Assembly: GCA_947502265.1 (NCBI GenBank)
Contig: CANMZB010000005.1
Location: 124,001-188,000, forward strand
Length of the DNA stretch: 64,000 nt
Source of the DNA: an uncultured Sulfitobacter sp.
GTDB taxonomy: Bacteria > Pseudomonadota > Alphaproteobacteria > Rhodobacterales > Rhodobacteraceae
Reading direction: 5' to 3'
The position numbers were made by a program, and so were the translations under genes. Below the pieces are notes generated by a model that searched no databases, had not been told where the DNA came from, and saw only the letters and a list, made by a program, of their open reading frames with translations. Numbering within the stretch: position 1 is the stretch's first letter; each line of letters opens with the position of its first letter. Positions 43,565-53,127 of the stretch are shown piece by piece.

Positions 43565-45007
43565 TCATACGTCCCCCCAAAGCTCGTCCAGCTTGTTAAC
43601 GTTGAAGTTTGAAAGACGCTCAAACTCTGGCTCGGCACCAGTGTCCTTCACCAATACTCCTGCATCAGCCAAACCATCACGCATCTTGTCTGCTAACTGG
43701 AAATCTCTACTTGCTCTGGCATTCTCACGTCTATTCAAGAAGTGGCGAATGAGACCTGTTTCAGCATCACTGAACCCTTTCACCTTGACCCAATCCGGTA
43801 TGTTTCCATCGAACAAACCTAATAGATAAAGTGATTTTCTTAACTGGGAATAATCACCCCCGTTTGAAAGCGCGTGGCAATTGGTAAGCGCCTCGGGAGT
43901 GTTAAGGTCTTCAGTGAGCGCATTTGTTGTTCCTGAATGCACGTCATTGTCTAGCACTGCGGTCGACAATCCAATCTGGCGATACCATTTTTTCAAAGTG
44001 GTCTCCGCCTCTTCCCGCTTCTTCTGCGTCCAATCCATCGGCTTGCGGTAATGCGTGGACAGCATCACAAAGCGGATCACCTCCCCCGGCACGCCTTGGT
44101 CCAGCAGATCGCGGACGGTGAAGAAATTGCCGAGGCTCTTGGACATCTTCTTGCCCTCGACCTGCAACATCTCATTGTGGAGCCAGTAATTTGCCATGGA
44201 ATCAGTTTCATTGGCACAGCAGCTTTGCGCAATCTCGTTTTCATGGTGAGGAAACATGAGGTCATTGCCACCTCCATGAATGTCAAAAACGTGAGGTCGT
44301 TCTTTTGCACTTTCGGAAAGCCGATCTTCGGCAAGTGGCTTTTCCCATAAGAGTTCATCAGCCATGGCGCTACACTCGATATGCCAACCGGGCCGCCCCC
44401 GCCCCCACGGGCTTTCCCATCCGGGTGTGTCCGCATCCGACGGTTTCCACAGCACGAAATCCATCGGGTTGCGCTTGTACGGGGCCACTTCGACACGCGC
44501 GCCTGCGATCATGTCATCCACACTGCGTCCTGATAGCGCGCCGTAATCTTTGTAGCTTTCTACCGCGAACAGAACATGCCCCTCGGCGGCATAAGCGTGG
44601 CCTTTGGCGATCAAGTCTTCGATCATCGTGACCATCTGCGGGATATAGGCCGTAGCGCGCGGCATATGGTCGGGCTCCAACGCGCCGACGGCGGCCATAT
44701 CATCCAGAAACCACTGTGTCGTTTCTTGCGTGATCTCGGCGATGGGCCGTCCGCTGTCCGCGCTGCGCGCGTTGATCTTGTCGTCCACATCCGTGAAATT
44801 GCGCACATAGGTTACGTGATCTGCGCGGTAAATATGGCGCAGCAGCCGGTACAGTACATCAAACACAATCACGGGCCGCGCATTGCCCAGATGTGCGCGG
44901 TCATAGACCGTTGGCCCACAGACATACATCCGCACATTGTCGCGATCAATCGGCTCAAACACCTCGCGCTTACGGGTCTTTGTGTTGTGCAGTTTCAATG
45001 TCGTCAT
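43565..45007 (-). CDS. cysS: Cysteinyl-tRNA synthetase
   Basis: This 480-residue enzyme charges tRNA-Cys. ATG 45007 is used because the protein then begins [12 protein letters not shown]. Motifs: [15 protein letters not shown] (HIGH-type HLGN near residue 40), zinc ligands including the WHIECSAM region, HHENEIAQS, and the KMSKSLGN loop near residue 268. Full family length. The base composition is mosaic: the segments at about 43565-44000 and 44170-44360 are near 47-48% GC while the rest is near 60%. Confidence 0.96.
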   Translation of the reverse strand: MTTLKLHNTKTRKREVFEPIDRDNVRMYVCGPTVYDRAHLGNARPVIVFDVLYRLLRHIYRADHVTYVRNFTDVDDKINARSADSGRPIAEITQETTQWFLDDMAAVGALEPDHMPRATAYIPQMVTMIEDLIAKGHAYAAEGHVLFAVESYKDYGALSGRSVDDMIAGARVEVAPYKRNPMDFVLWKPSDADTPGWESPWGRGRPGWHIECSAMADELLWEKPLAEDRLSESAKERPHVFDIHGGGNDLMFPHHENEIAQSCCANETDSMANYWLHNEMLQVEGKKMSKSLGNFFTVRDLLDQGVPGEVIRFVMLSTHYRKPMDWTQKKREEAETTLKKWYRQIGLSTAVLDNDVHSGTTNALTEDLNTPEALTNCHALSNGGDYSQLRKSLYLLGLFDGNIPDWVKVKGFSDAETGLIRHFLNRRENARASRDFQLADKMRDGLADAGVLVKDTGAEPEFERLSNFNVNKLDELWGDV

Positions 45008-45240
45008 GGCGGTTGTCCTATCAGCGCGGCTTGCGCGGGACATGGCACAGTTTCAAATGGAAGAAAACAACGTGATCAAAGCCCGCGAGAGAAGTCTCAG
45101 CAGGTAATAATACAGCAAATGGATGTGATCGGTGTTGTCATGCCTTTGCGTACCCCACCATAGGGCGAGTGGTCAAGCGTGATTGACAAAAGCGGACGGC
45201 TCTGTGCCCCTGCGCGCAAATTCAACCGGCGGAGGCACTT

Positions 45241-46418
45241 GTGAAAGCATCAAATCGTATCAGCACACTTTTGGGCGGCGGATCAGACGGTTGGGAAGTT
45301 TTTCTGCGCGCCCGCCAGATGATCGCTGACGGCGCGGACGTGACCGAACTGACCATCGGAGAGCATGACATCCGCACTGCTGCTCCGGTCTTGCAAGACA
45401 TGCACCGTGCGGCGCTTGGCGGTCACACCGGTTATGCGGCGATTCCCGGCATTTCGGCCCTGCGCGATGCGGTTGCGGCGCGGATGACACAGCGCACGGG
45501 TGTCCCCACAAAACGCGAGAATGTGTTAATTACGCCGGGCGGTCAATCGGCGCTTTTTGCCGCCCATATGGCCGTGATCGACCCCGGCGATACCGCGCTT
45601 TATATTGATCCCTACTATGCCACATATCCCGGCACCCTGCGCGGCGTCTCTGCGGTGCCCAAGGCGATTGCCGCGCGCGCCGAAAACGCGTTCCAGCCGC
45701 GCGCCGCAGATATCGCCGCTGCGGCCCCCGGCGCGCGCTCGCTCATGATCAACTCGCCCAACAACCCCACTGGCGTGGTCTACAGCAGTGCCACGCTGGA
45801 GGGGATCGCACAGGTCTGTTTTGACCACGATCTGTGGCTTATCTCCGACGAGGTGTACGATACGCAAATCTGGGAGGGTGAGCATCTGTCACCCCGCGCC
45901 CTGCCCGATATGGCAGAACGCGCACACTGGTTTGCGGCTCCATGTCGAAAAGCCATGCGATGACAGGATCGCGCATTGGTTGGGTGATCGGCCCCGAAGA
46001 GATCGTGACCCATCTGACCAATCTGGCGACCCACACAACCTATGGCGTTCCCGGCTTTATCCAGGACGCGGCACTTTTTGCGCTGGATCTCGGCTCCGCG
46101 TTCGAAGCCGAGATCGCCGAACCATTTCGCCGCCGTCGTGTCTTGGCGCAGGGGGTTCTTGCGCGCCACAACCGCGTCACGGCTGTGCCAAGCGCCGGCG
46201 CGATGTATCTGATGCTGGATGTGTCCCCGACCGGGATGAGCGGCGAAGCTTTTGCCGATGCCCTACTTGATACGCACCACATCGCGGTGATGCCGGGCGA
46301 AAGCTTTGGCGCGGCGGCAGCGGGGCATATCCGTGTCGCCATGACAATTGAAGACAGGGCGTTTGAAGCGGCCCTTGCCACACTGTGTGCCTTTGCCCAA
46401 GAGCTAAGCAAGCCCTGA
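45241..46418 (+). pseudogene. Aspartate/aromatic-type aminotransferase with a 2-nt frameshift
   Basis: A class I/II PLP aminotransferase is encoded in two frames. Frame one (from GTG 45241) gives the N-terminal domain, AAIPGISALRDAVA, LITPGGQSALFAAHMA, SPNNPTGVVYS and DEVYDTQIWEG, then reaches a stop at 45961. The second frame continues SMSKSHAMTGSRIGW, containing the PLP-binding Lys, and runs to 46418. Removing GC at about 45922-45923 (within AACGCGCACAC) restores ERTLVCGSMSKSHAM, so a dinucleotide slip explains the break. The product would lack the PLP Lys unless frameshifting occurs. The lesion may be real or an assembly error. Confidence 0.85.
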
Positions 46419-46436
46419 CACAGATCCCGAAAGGCG

Positions 46437-46467
46437 AAAGGCGCGCCGGTTTCCCGTGCGCGCCTTT
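46437..46467. terminator. Bidirectional terminator hairpin
   Basis: AAAGGCGCGC (46437-46446) and GCGCGCCTTT (46458-46467) form a perfect 10-base stem between two convergent genes. The sequence AAA on one side and TTT on the other lets it serve both strands. Confidence 0.75.
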
Positions 46468-46488
46468 GCTTTGCTGTGTTAGAACGCT

Positions 46489-47082
46489 TTAGAAGCGGTA
46501 CGAGCCGCGCAGGTTAAACGTGGTTGCATCCGCATCTGCGCCCGAGCCGCCAATGTCCTTAAAGCGATGCTCCAGAAGTTCACCACCCACGGTGAAGCTG
46601 TCCGTCACTTTATACGCTGCACCGATGCCGACAAAGCCGCCGGTGTCATGGCCAAAGCTGGTATCCATGCGGGCCGCACCAGCGGTTGCATAAATCAGCG
46701 TTTTGCCAAGGTCATAACCGCCGCGCAACTTCAGACGTGCAATGTTGTCTGCTGTTCCGCCGCCATCAAGATCAATGTCGGTTTTGTCATATTCCAGTTC
46801 GGCACCCAGAACGTATTTACCGAAGTCATAGTCATAACCGATGTGCGCGCCATAGGTGTTGTCGTTGCCATCAAGGTTGCCTGTACCATCGATGTCAGAG
46901 TAACCGAGATTCAGACCGCCATAAAAGCCGGTCCATTCGCCGGTCACTGGCAGGGCTTGGTACACCGGTTCGGCAACGGTTGCTTCGACAACCGGTTCGG
47001 CCAGATTGCCGGCAAAAGCGGCAGTGCCAAAAGCAATGCCGGACAGCGCCGAGATTGCGGTGATTTTTGTAAACTTGTTCAT
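46489..47082 (-). CDS. Outer-membrane beta-barrel protein (Omp25/RopB-like)
   Basis: This 197-residue protein has a signal peptide (MNKFTKITAISALSGIAFGTAAFA) and an eight-strand-type barrel. After the signal a Pro/Val/Glu-rich link precedes WTGFYGGLNLGY, the usual first strand of alphaproteobacterial Omp25-like porin-type proteins. The last strand ends GSYRF with a C-terminal Phe. ATG 47082 follows AGGAGAG. The role is structural, in the outer membrane. Confidence 0.88.
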   Translation of the reverse strand: MNKFTKITAISALSGIAFGTAAFAGNLAEPVVEATVAEPVYQALPVTGEWTGFYGGLNLGYSDIDGTGNLDGNDNTYGAHIGYDYDFGKYVLGAELEYDKTDIDLDGGGTADNIARLKLRGGYDLGKTLIYATAGAARMDTSFGHDTGGFVGIGAAYKVTDSFTVGGELLEHRFKDIGGSGADADATTFNLRGSYRF

Positions 47083-47465
47083 GATGCTCTCCTCGAACAA
47101 TTCAGTATAACAAAGAGCAGTTTTGCCGCTCCTTGTGGTCATAACGCCCTCTTGGCACATCCGTTCCAAAGTCGCAGATCACAGCGTGGTGAAGTGGCCA
47201 AGTTCCGCGCAACACCCCAAATCGAGAGCAGGAAAGTGCCGGTCTGGCGCGATAAAATAGTTACGTTACGTCGCAAATGGAACAGAACAGGGCGCATTTC
47301 CATCTGACGATCCTCCCGTCAAGGGAGCAGATCCATGCAGCACAGCACCTGCATCACATTACTGGTGATCCGCACCATCGGGGCGGTACGGGGCCGTGCT
47401 GCCAGAGGCGCACCAGCAGGCATTCGACATGCCTCGACCCCTCTCCTCTCTCCGAAAGATATATC
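47083..47465. other. Divergent intergenic region
   Basis: The 383 bases hold promoters for the barrel protein (minus) and the MttB-like gene (plus). An in-frame extension of the latter upstream to 47277 exists but has no good start, so I use ATG 47466. A small repeat GTTACGTTACG (about 47262-47272) is present. I see no gene or riboswitch. Confidence 0.4.
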
Positions 47466-49004
47466 ATGAACGTACAGACATCTTCGCGCACAGGTGGACG
47501 CGCCGCACGGCGCGCCGCGCGCAGCACCGCCCTACCCGACAATCTGCGCCCCGTGCGCGCAGGGCTTTCCGGTGGCCAGTACAAACCGCTTTCCGACACG
47601 GATGTGCTGAAAATCCATCATGCCGCGCTGGAGGCGCTTGAGACCATCGGTCTGGCCGACGCCCCTCCTTCCGGCGTGGCCTATCTGACCGGTGCGGGCG
47701 CCGTGCAGGGCGATGACGGACGCATCCGCATTCCCCGCGCATTGGTCGAGGACGCGTTGGCGTGTGCCAACCGGTCGATCACATTGATGAGCCGCGATGG
47801 CCAGCATGATCTGGATCTGGGCGGCACCCGCGTACACTATGGCACTGCGGGTGCCGCCGTGCATCTGGTCGATGTCCACGGCAGACACTACCGCGATTGC
47901 GGTGTGCAAGACCTGCACGACGCCGCGAAAATCGTGAATACGCTCGACAATGTGCATTTCTGCCAGCGCCCGATGGTCTGTCGCGACATTCCTGACAACA
48001 TGGAGATGGATTACAACTCCGTTTTTGCCTGTGTCTCCGGCACCACCAAGCACGTCGGCACCTCATTCAGCGATCCGGCCTTTGTCCGCCCCGCGATCGA
48101 GATGCTGCACATGATTGCGGGCGGCGAGGACAAGTGGCGCGAGCGGCCTTTCGTGTCGAACTCCAACTGTTTTGTTGTCCCGCCGATGAAATTCGCGACC
48201 GAAAGCTGTCTGATCATGGAGGAGTGTATCAAATACGGCATGCCCGTGCTGCTTTTGTCTGCGGGCATGGCAGGGGCCACCGCGCCGTCGACCGTGGCAG
48301 GCGCCATTGTACAGGCGGTCGCCGAATGTCTTGCCGGTCTGGTGTATGTGACGGCTGTGAAACCGGGGCATCCGGTGATCTTTGGCACATGGCCCTTCGG
48401 GTTGGACCTGCGCACGGGTGCGATGACGGGGGGATCGGGCGAACAGGCGCTGTTGACGGCAGGCTGCGCGCAGATGCACGGTTTCTATGATTTGCCCGGC
48501 GGGGCCGCCGCAGGCATCGCCGACAGCAAACTCCCCGACATGCAGGCCGGATGGGAACAGATGTGTTCTAACGTTATGGCAGGGCTATCGGGTTGCAACA
48601 TGATCTATGAGGCGGCGGGCATGCATGCCTCCCTGCTGGGTTTTTGCCATGAAAGCCTCATTTTGGGCGATGATATCATCGGACAGGCGCTGCGTTGTGT
48701 GCGCGGGATCGAGGTGACGGATGAAACGATGGCGCTCGACCAGATGGCGCAGGTCTGTATGGGCGGTCCGGGACATTACCTTGGCACCTCCGCAACGTTA
48801 AGCCGGATGCAAAGCGATCACGTCTATCCCGCCTGCGGCAATAGGATGTCCCCCAAGGAATGGGTCGAGATGGAGAAACCGGACCTGATCGCAGGGGCCA
48901 CTGCGCGCAAGGAAGCGATTCTGAACGAACGTTCCGCAGCCGCCCTTGATCCCGTTACCGATGCGGCGGTCCGCGCACAGTTCAAGATCCACCTCCCTCT
49001 TTAG
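47466..49004 (+). CDS. Trimethylamine methyltransferase family protein (non-pyrrolysine MttB)
   Basis: This 512-residue protein belongs to the MttB superfamily that transfers a methyl group from a methylated amine to a corrinoid protein. It begins with an Arg-rich segment, then LRPVRAGLSGGQYKPLSDTDVLKIHHAALEALE, the usual N-terminal pattern (in parts: GGQYKPLSD, HHAALEAL). Other motifs are GTSFSDPA and HGFYDLPGGAAAGIADSKLPD. No in-frame TAG occurs, so it is not a Pyl enzyme. Relatives act on glycine betaine or other quaternary amines. No corrinoid protein is adjacent. A hairpin terminator follows. Confidence 0.88.
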   Translation: MNVQTSSRTGGRAARRAARSTALPDNLRPVRAGLSGGQYKPLSDTDVLKIHHAALEALETIGLADAPPSGVAYLTGAGAVQGDDGRIRIPRALVEDALACANRSITLMSRDGQHDLDLGGTRVHYGTAGAAVHLVDVHGRHYRDCGVQDLHDAAKIVNTLDNVHFCQRPMVCRDIPDNMEMDYNSVFACVSGTTKHVGTSFSDPAFVRPAIEMLHMIAGGEDKWRERPFVSNSNCFVVPPMKFATESCLIMEECIKYGMPVLLLSAGMAGATAPSTVAGAIVQAVAECLAGLVYVTAVKPGHPVIFGTWPFGLDLRTGAMTGGSGEQALLTAGCAQMHGFYDLPGGAAAGIADSKLPDMQAGWEQMCSNVMAGLSGCNMIYEAAGMHASLLGFCHESLILGDDIIGQALRCVRGIEVTDETMALDQMAQVCMGGPGHYLGTSATLSRMQSDHVYPACGNRMSPKEWVEMEKPDLIAGATARKEAILNERSAAALDPVTDAAVRAQFKIHLPL

Positions 49005-49017
49005 GGCGTGGTAAAAG

Positions 49018-49050
49018 GGAGGCCCGGCGCTGGAGTACGTCCGGGCCTCC
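49018..49050 (+). terminator. Terminator hairpin after the MttB-like gene
   Basis: GGAGGCCCGG (49018-49027) pairs with CCGGGCCTCC (49041-49050), followed by TGTAT. It closes the methyltransferase unit 13 bases after its stop. Confidence 0.65.
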
Positions 49051-49103
49051 TGTATCACAGCGAGATCATGCCGCTGCCACGGCCCTTCAAGCTGCGATAT
49101 GGC

Positions 49104-49352
49104 TTATTCGACAGGTATCACGCCCGCTTCCTGCGCTGCGCTCACTTCGGCATCATCCAGTTGGCCGTCACCGTTCAGATCGGCAGCGGCGAACTGCTCG
49201 GCTGTCACCTCGGGGTAAACTGCCTGCACTTCTTCAAGGCTCAGCATGCCGTCCTCGTTTGCATCCACCTGCACGGCGCTTTGCCCCATAGCAAAGGCAG
49301 GCAGGCACAGCGCGGTCATGGCGATGGCAGTAAATGATTTAAAATAGGTCAT
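49104..49352 (-). CDS. Small secreted EF-hand protein
   Basis: This 82-residue protein has a signal peptide ending near AMG-QS and two EF-hand loops, DANEDGMLSLEE and DLNGDGQLDDAE, each with Asp at positions 1, 3 or 5 and an acidic residue at position 12. It should bind calcium in the periplasm. It is transcribed divergently from the sigma factor that follows. AGGAGATA precedes the ATG on the minus strand. Partners are unknown. Confidence 0.85.
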   Translation of the reverse strand: MTYFKSFTAIAMTALCLPAFAMGQSAVQVDANEDGMLSLEEVQAVYPEVTAEQFAAADLNGDGQLDDAEVSAAQEAGVIPVE

Positions 49353-49595
49353 GGGTATCTCCTGTGGTTGCTCCGAAAAGGCTGCCCTTGTGGCGCCTCA
49401 TGAAGCTAGAGCGCGCAATCCCTGTTTGCGTCCCGACGGGCATTACGGACTGCAAACTCCCGCTGATCAGCACACTGCGGATGCGCGCCCCGCCGCCGAA
49501 AAAGCCCCGCGCGCGCCATCGGCGGAAACACCCCCTCTGGTTGTAATGTGGTTTTTCGTCATGTTGGGCCCAACAGCCACATAAAGGACCCGCCC

Positions 49596-50093
49596 ATGCA
49601 ACAGCCGCTCGATAACACCACGATTGCAGCACTACTTGTGAGACTGCGCCGCCGCGCGAACCGACTGTGTGCCGACGGGACGGCCGCCGAAGATCTGACG
49701 CAGGAAACAATTTTGCGCCTGATGGAAACGATGACACGCAGGCACCTGCGCGCGCCCGAACACTATGCCATGATCATCCTGCACAATCTTGTCCGCGCCC
49801 GCTGGCGCACGGCCGTAGGTTTCGAAGAACTGGCCGAGGACAGCGCCACAACGCTGCCGGTCGCTGATGCGTGGCTGAACCTCGGCGCGCTGCACCATGC
49901 CATTGCCGCCCTGCAATCCGATCAGGCCGCTGTGATGAAGCTCGTCCTGGCGGGCACCACAAGCCCGCAGGATATCGCAAAGACGCTCGGCATTCCGCTG
50001 GGGACAGCCATGTCCCGCCTCGCCCGCGCGCGCGCGGCCCTCAGAGCGGCCATCGGCCTTGGCACACATGAGTGCATCGCAGAACTGCTCTGA
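49596..50093 (+). CDS. ECF-type RNA polymerase sigma factor
   Basis: This 165-residue sigma-70-family protein starts at ATG 49596 (AAAGGA upstream). Region 2 contains GTAAEDLTQETILRLMET and EHYAMIILHNLVRARWR; region 4 contains AVMKLVLAGTTSPQDIAKTLGIPLGTAMSRLARARAALRAA, the -35-binding helix-turn-helix (given as short motifs: SPQDIAKTLGI, GTAMSRLARAR). No anti-sigma gene is adjacent in the window. The divergent EF-hand gene is a possible target. Confidence 0.85.
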   Translation: MQQPLDNTTIAALLVRLRRRANRLCADGTAAEDLTQETILRLMETMTRRHLRAPEHYAMIILHNLVRARWRTAVGFEELAEDSATTLPVADAWLNLGALHHAIAALQSDQAAVMKLVLAGTTSPQDIAKTLGIPLGTAMSRLARARAALRAAIGLGTHECIAELL

Positions 50094-50109
50094 CGGGCAT
50101 TTCTTCTGG

Positions 50110-50340
50110 CCCTGAATGTCAGGCGGGCTTCAGATTACAGCTTAAAGCCGGATCGGCCATCGCAAACGAGACCATCCAGCGTATTGTGCAACTTTACGCG
50201 ATTGAGAAGGAAGCCTGCGGATCACCACCGGATAACTGTGTCGGCATCCGGCAAGCAAAGGCAAAGCCGGTCTTTGACGCGCTGGAAGCCCGGTTGCAGA
50301 CCCACCTGCCCCGCATCTATGGTAAAACGACGCGATCCGC
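50110..50340 (+). pseudogene. IS66-type transposase fragment
   Basis: In one frame the + strand gives AIANETIQRIVQLYAIEKEA, AKPVFDALEARLQTHLPRIYGK, which matches the central region of IS66-family transposases (IQRI-QLY-VEKEARG, then AKPVFDDLE-WL). No start, DDE residues or ends were located, so it is a fragment. Confidence 0.6.
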
Positions 50341-50848
50341 CACCAACGGGCGCAGCCATACTCACGCAATACGCCTGATCCGGAAAGTCAGGTTTAAACA
50401 CATTATGCCAAGGCTTTCTTTCATCTTAGTATGAACGCTTGGAATTGCTCCCGGCAGTATCGAATAACAATGTATTTAAATATTAATACGAGACGCTAAT
50501 CAATTAGAGAGGGCGGCTACTAATTAAATACACGCCATGGTTGAACTACAGTTCCTGGCCCCATTACCAGCACAGAATCGTTTTAGAGCCATGCTGTGCA
50601 GGGCGTTCGGAAGGCGGCTGGGATCATCGGGCTGGTCAGGGATATTCGATAGCCCGGTCCAAAGTGTTTAGTGTTTTGATTTTTATAAACATTCAAACGT
50701 TGCAGCCTCTTATTAACGAACCGGCCATTCAAGGTTGCTGAAAAGCTAATATTTTGTTAACGTATATGACCATTAGTTGCATTCATTTTCAATTTCGACA
50801 CTTGTTCCATTTTTGACTCAGACTCCTTCATTTTCAAGGAAGTACCCG
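50341..50848. other. AT-rich intergenic region at the edge of the EPS locus
   Basis: No gene is seen. GC content drops sharply (for example around 50441-50530). A small inverted repeat GTATT...AATAC occurs near 50470-50487. The segment probably holds the promoter for the exopolysaccharide genes. Confidence 0.4.
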
Positions 50849-51598
50849 ATGAAATCGAAAAATAGCATTTCTATAGACTTAGACGTAAATGATCCCCCAT
50901 TTTCGGGGTTAAGCATGCCTGAAACAGAGAACTACCGCCCACGCCCGCTCCGTAAGTTACCGTACACGGCTACAATATTTGACCGTGTCCTAAAGCGGAG
51001 CTTTGACATCTTGCTGTCTCTCTTGATGGGGGTGATTTTCGCTCCGATCTTTTTGACCATTTCAGCATATATCATGACCGTCTACAGGGTCTCGCCCGTA
51101 TTTTGCCACACCCGGATCGGTCTGGATGGCAAACGGTTCGATTGTTACAAAATGCGCACCATGATCCCGGACGCTGATGCGCATCTGGCCAGGATACTTG
51201 CGACAGATCCAATCCGGCGTGATGAGTGGATGAAGAATCGCAAGCTGAAAGATGACCCTAGGGTTCTGCCGGGAATAGGGGAAATTTTGCGCAAAGCCAG
51301 CCTTGATGAACTGCCCCAGATATTCAATGTCCTGACCGGCCAAATGAGCATGGTGGGTCCGCGGCCAGTTGTTGAGAGCGAATTGATCAACTACGGACCC
51401 TATCTGACGCATTATATCTCTGTACGTCCGGGGATAACGGGCGCGTGGCAAATCGGAGGCCGGTCAGGCACATCCTACGCTGAACGGGTTGCGATGGACG
51501 TTTGGTACATAGAAAACGCGAACTTCTTCCTTGATTTGCGGATATTCTTCAAGACCGCTTTTTCATTTTGTTCAGGGCGTCTTTCTGGCGGCTTCTGA
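50849..51598 (+). CDS. exoY: Sugar transferase starting polysaccharide synthesis (ExoY-like)
   Basis: This 249-residue bacterial sugar transferase links the first sugar phosphate to undecaprenyl phosphate at the inner membrane. It starts at ATG 50849 with AAGGA nine bases upstream. One N-terminal helix (about residues 53-75) precedes the catalytic domain, which shows the CHTRIGLDGKRFDCYKMRTM and KASLDELPQ, NVLTGQMSMVGPRP blocks (typical of the ExoY/WcaJ family), then SVRPGITGAWQIGGR. It is the first gene of a large exopolysaccharide region. Confidence 0.92.
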   Translation: MKSKNSISIDLDVNDPPFSGLSMPETENYRPRPLRKLPYTATIFDRVLKRSFDILLSLLMGVIFAPIFLTISAYIMTVYRVSPVFCHTRIGLDGKRFDCYKMRTMIPDADAHLARILATDPIRRDEWMKNRKLKDDPRVLPGIGEILRKASLDELPQIFNVLTGQMSMVGPRPVVESELINYGPYLTHYISVRPGITGAWQIGGRSGTSYAERVAMDVWYIENANFFLDLRIFFKTAFSFCSGRLSGGF

Positions 51599-51853
51599 AA
51601 CCATGTTCGTCGGTTTCGAATGCTGAACGACTGGTCTGGCGGAATTCTTGCGATGTTCAATCAGTAGAATCGCCAAAAGCACTGGCCCTGAAAGAATCCA
51701 ACCCAGGATGAGCCATGCGATTAAGGAGCCACCAACGACCAGATAAAGAAGGAAGCAAGCAAAGGTCGAGCAAAACACTACTGTCAGGAGCTTTGGCCAG
51801 TACATTAAACTATAATCCTCATCGGTTTTAGGTACCTGAACGCAGTGATACAT
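51572..51853 (-). CDS. Small membrane protein, hypothetical
   Basis: This 93-residue protein has two hydrophobic helices (about residues 21-41 and 46-66) between polar ends. Its 3' end overlaps the end of the sugar transferase gene on the other strand by 27 bases. No family is recognised; the size recalls the short two-helix proteins often found in exopolysaccharide loci. A good ATG (51853) opens it, but no clear ribosome-binding site is seen. Confidence 0.5.
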   Translation of the reverse strand: MYHCVQVPKTDEDYSLMYWPKLLTVVFCSTFACFLLYLVVGGSLIAWLILGWILSGPVLLAILLIEHRKNSARPVVQHSKPTNMVSEAARKTP

Positions 51854-52012
51854 TGTGGCAAATATTTACTAACCATATTTATCTTTTTCTACTCTTAATT
51901 ACACCACAGGTAGTAATTTGCTTAAGAGGTAGTGCTAATAAGATACATATGATCGAAACACCCATCAGAGCCTTTGTCGGGGACGGTATTTCCTACGGCA
52001 CCCGATTTCTTG

Positions 52013-53068
52013 ATGCGCCTAATAACTTTGCGAGGTGACGTGATCAATAGCGTGCTCAAAAATAACACTGTCGCGCTATTTTATGATGGTTTCGAAGCGC
52101 AGGCCACAGACAAGCTGTTTGGCGAATTGATGTCAGACCTGCGCGGACAGGCGCGTAAATTTTATCGGACCTTGCGGAAAAAGCAAATCTACACAGGATA
52201 TTATACCGCGTTCCTTAATCTCAAACGGAGTCTGGAATCAGTAGGTATCACAGTGCGGGTCAACGATTTTTCCTATGCGCGCAAAAACCCCGATCAACCT
52301 ATCGGGATTTCCGGCTATCCCGCTGTTTTTGACAAGGTTAGGCTTCGCAATCCTGCCGTCTTCGGGCCGGGATTCGTCCCGCCACCTGTCAAAATCGAAG
52401 CTGTCATGCAGCAATGCAATATCCGTGTCGTGACATTGCCGTCCGAATGGCCCTGCACGATATGGCGACCACTTCTCGGGGATGCAGTGCAGCCCATGTT
52501 CGTTGCCATTGATACCGAAAGCTGGCCCGACCTGTCCCATCATAGCAAGACCATTGACGTGCTGGTTTATGACAAGATCCGTTGGGCGCAGGATGATCGC
52601 AGAAAAGACCTGCTTGATCCGTTGCTAAAGCACTTGACCCGCAAAGGTCTCTCCTTTGAGGTCCTGCGGTACGGGGATCATCATCTCGGGCAGTTCCGGC
52701 ACGCTTTGTCAGGTGCCAGATCCATGGCCTTTTTGTGTGAACACGAAACCCAGGGCCTCGCCTATCAGGAAGCGATGTCATCCAATGTACCGATTTTTGC
52801 ATGGGATGAAGGCATCCTTGTGGACCCTCATCAAAGCAAGCTGATGCCGCCAAACACGCCGGTCTCGTCGGTGCCGTATTTTGATGAACGGTGCGGCGTG
52901 ACATTCAAGCGTGACACCACGACGGGTACATTCGATACATTCTGGGATCAGCTGGATGGGTTTTGCCCCCGTGACTATGTGCTAGGTAATCTCAACTTCA
53001 CAGCCTGCGCCGCGCGCTATCTGTCGCTTCTCGAAAAAGCTGTCGAAGACAATCAAAGCCGTGGCTGA
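52013..53068 (+). CDS. Putative glycosyltransferase (GT4-like)
   Basis: This protein of about 350 residues looks like a retaining glycosyltransferase of the GT-B type. The C-terminal half has the nucleotide-sugar-binding pattern EHETQGLAYQEAMSSNVPIFAWD, where E-x7-E is the usual family motif (about residues 250-275). The start is uncertain: ATG 52013, GTG 52040 or an upstream TTG 51974 are all in frame and none has a strong ribosome-binding site. Acceptor and donor are unknown. It lies between the priming transferase and the sulfotransferase. Confidence 0.75.
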   Translation: MRLITLRGDVINSVLKNNTVALFYDGFEAQATDKLFGELMSDLRGQARKFYRTLRKKQIYTGYYTAFLNLKRSLESVGITVRVNDFSYARKNPDQPIGISGYPAVFDKVRLRNPAVFGPGFVPPPVKIEAVMQQCNIRVVTLPSEWPCTIWRPLLGDAVQPMFVAIDTESWPDLSHHSKTIDVLVYDKIRWAQDDRRKDLLDPLLKHLTRKGLSFEVLRYGDHHLGQFRHALSGARSMAFLCEHETQGLAYQEAMSSNVPIFAWDEGILVDPHQSKLMPPNTPVSSVPYFDERCGVTFKRDTTTGTFDTFWDQLDGFCPRDYVLGNLNFTACAARYLSLLEKAVEDNQSRG

Positions 53069-53127
53069 TCGTCAGGGGTTCGTCCCGCATCTTTCAACTA
53101 CATAAAATTGCGGGCCGAAAGACCAAA

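Noticed and set aside
45910-45930. Programmed ribosomal frameshift in the aminotransferase
   Set aside because: No slippery heptamer or downstream stem; simple dinucleotide slippage explains it better.
51950-52039. Short plus ORF MIETPIRAFVGDG... overlapping the start of the GT4-like gene
   Set aside because: No ribosome-binding site; it may only be non-coding sequence, and the in-frame joining to the next gene is not convincing.
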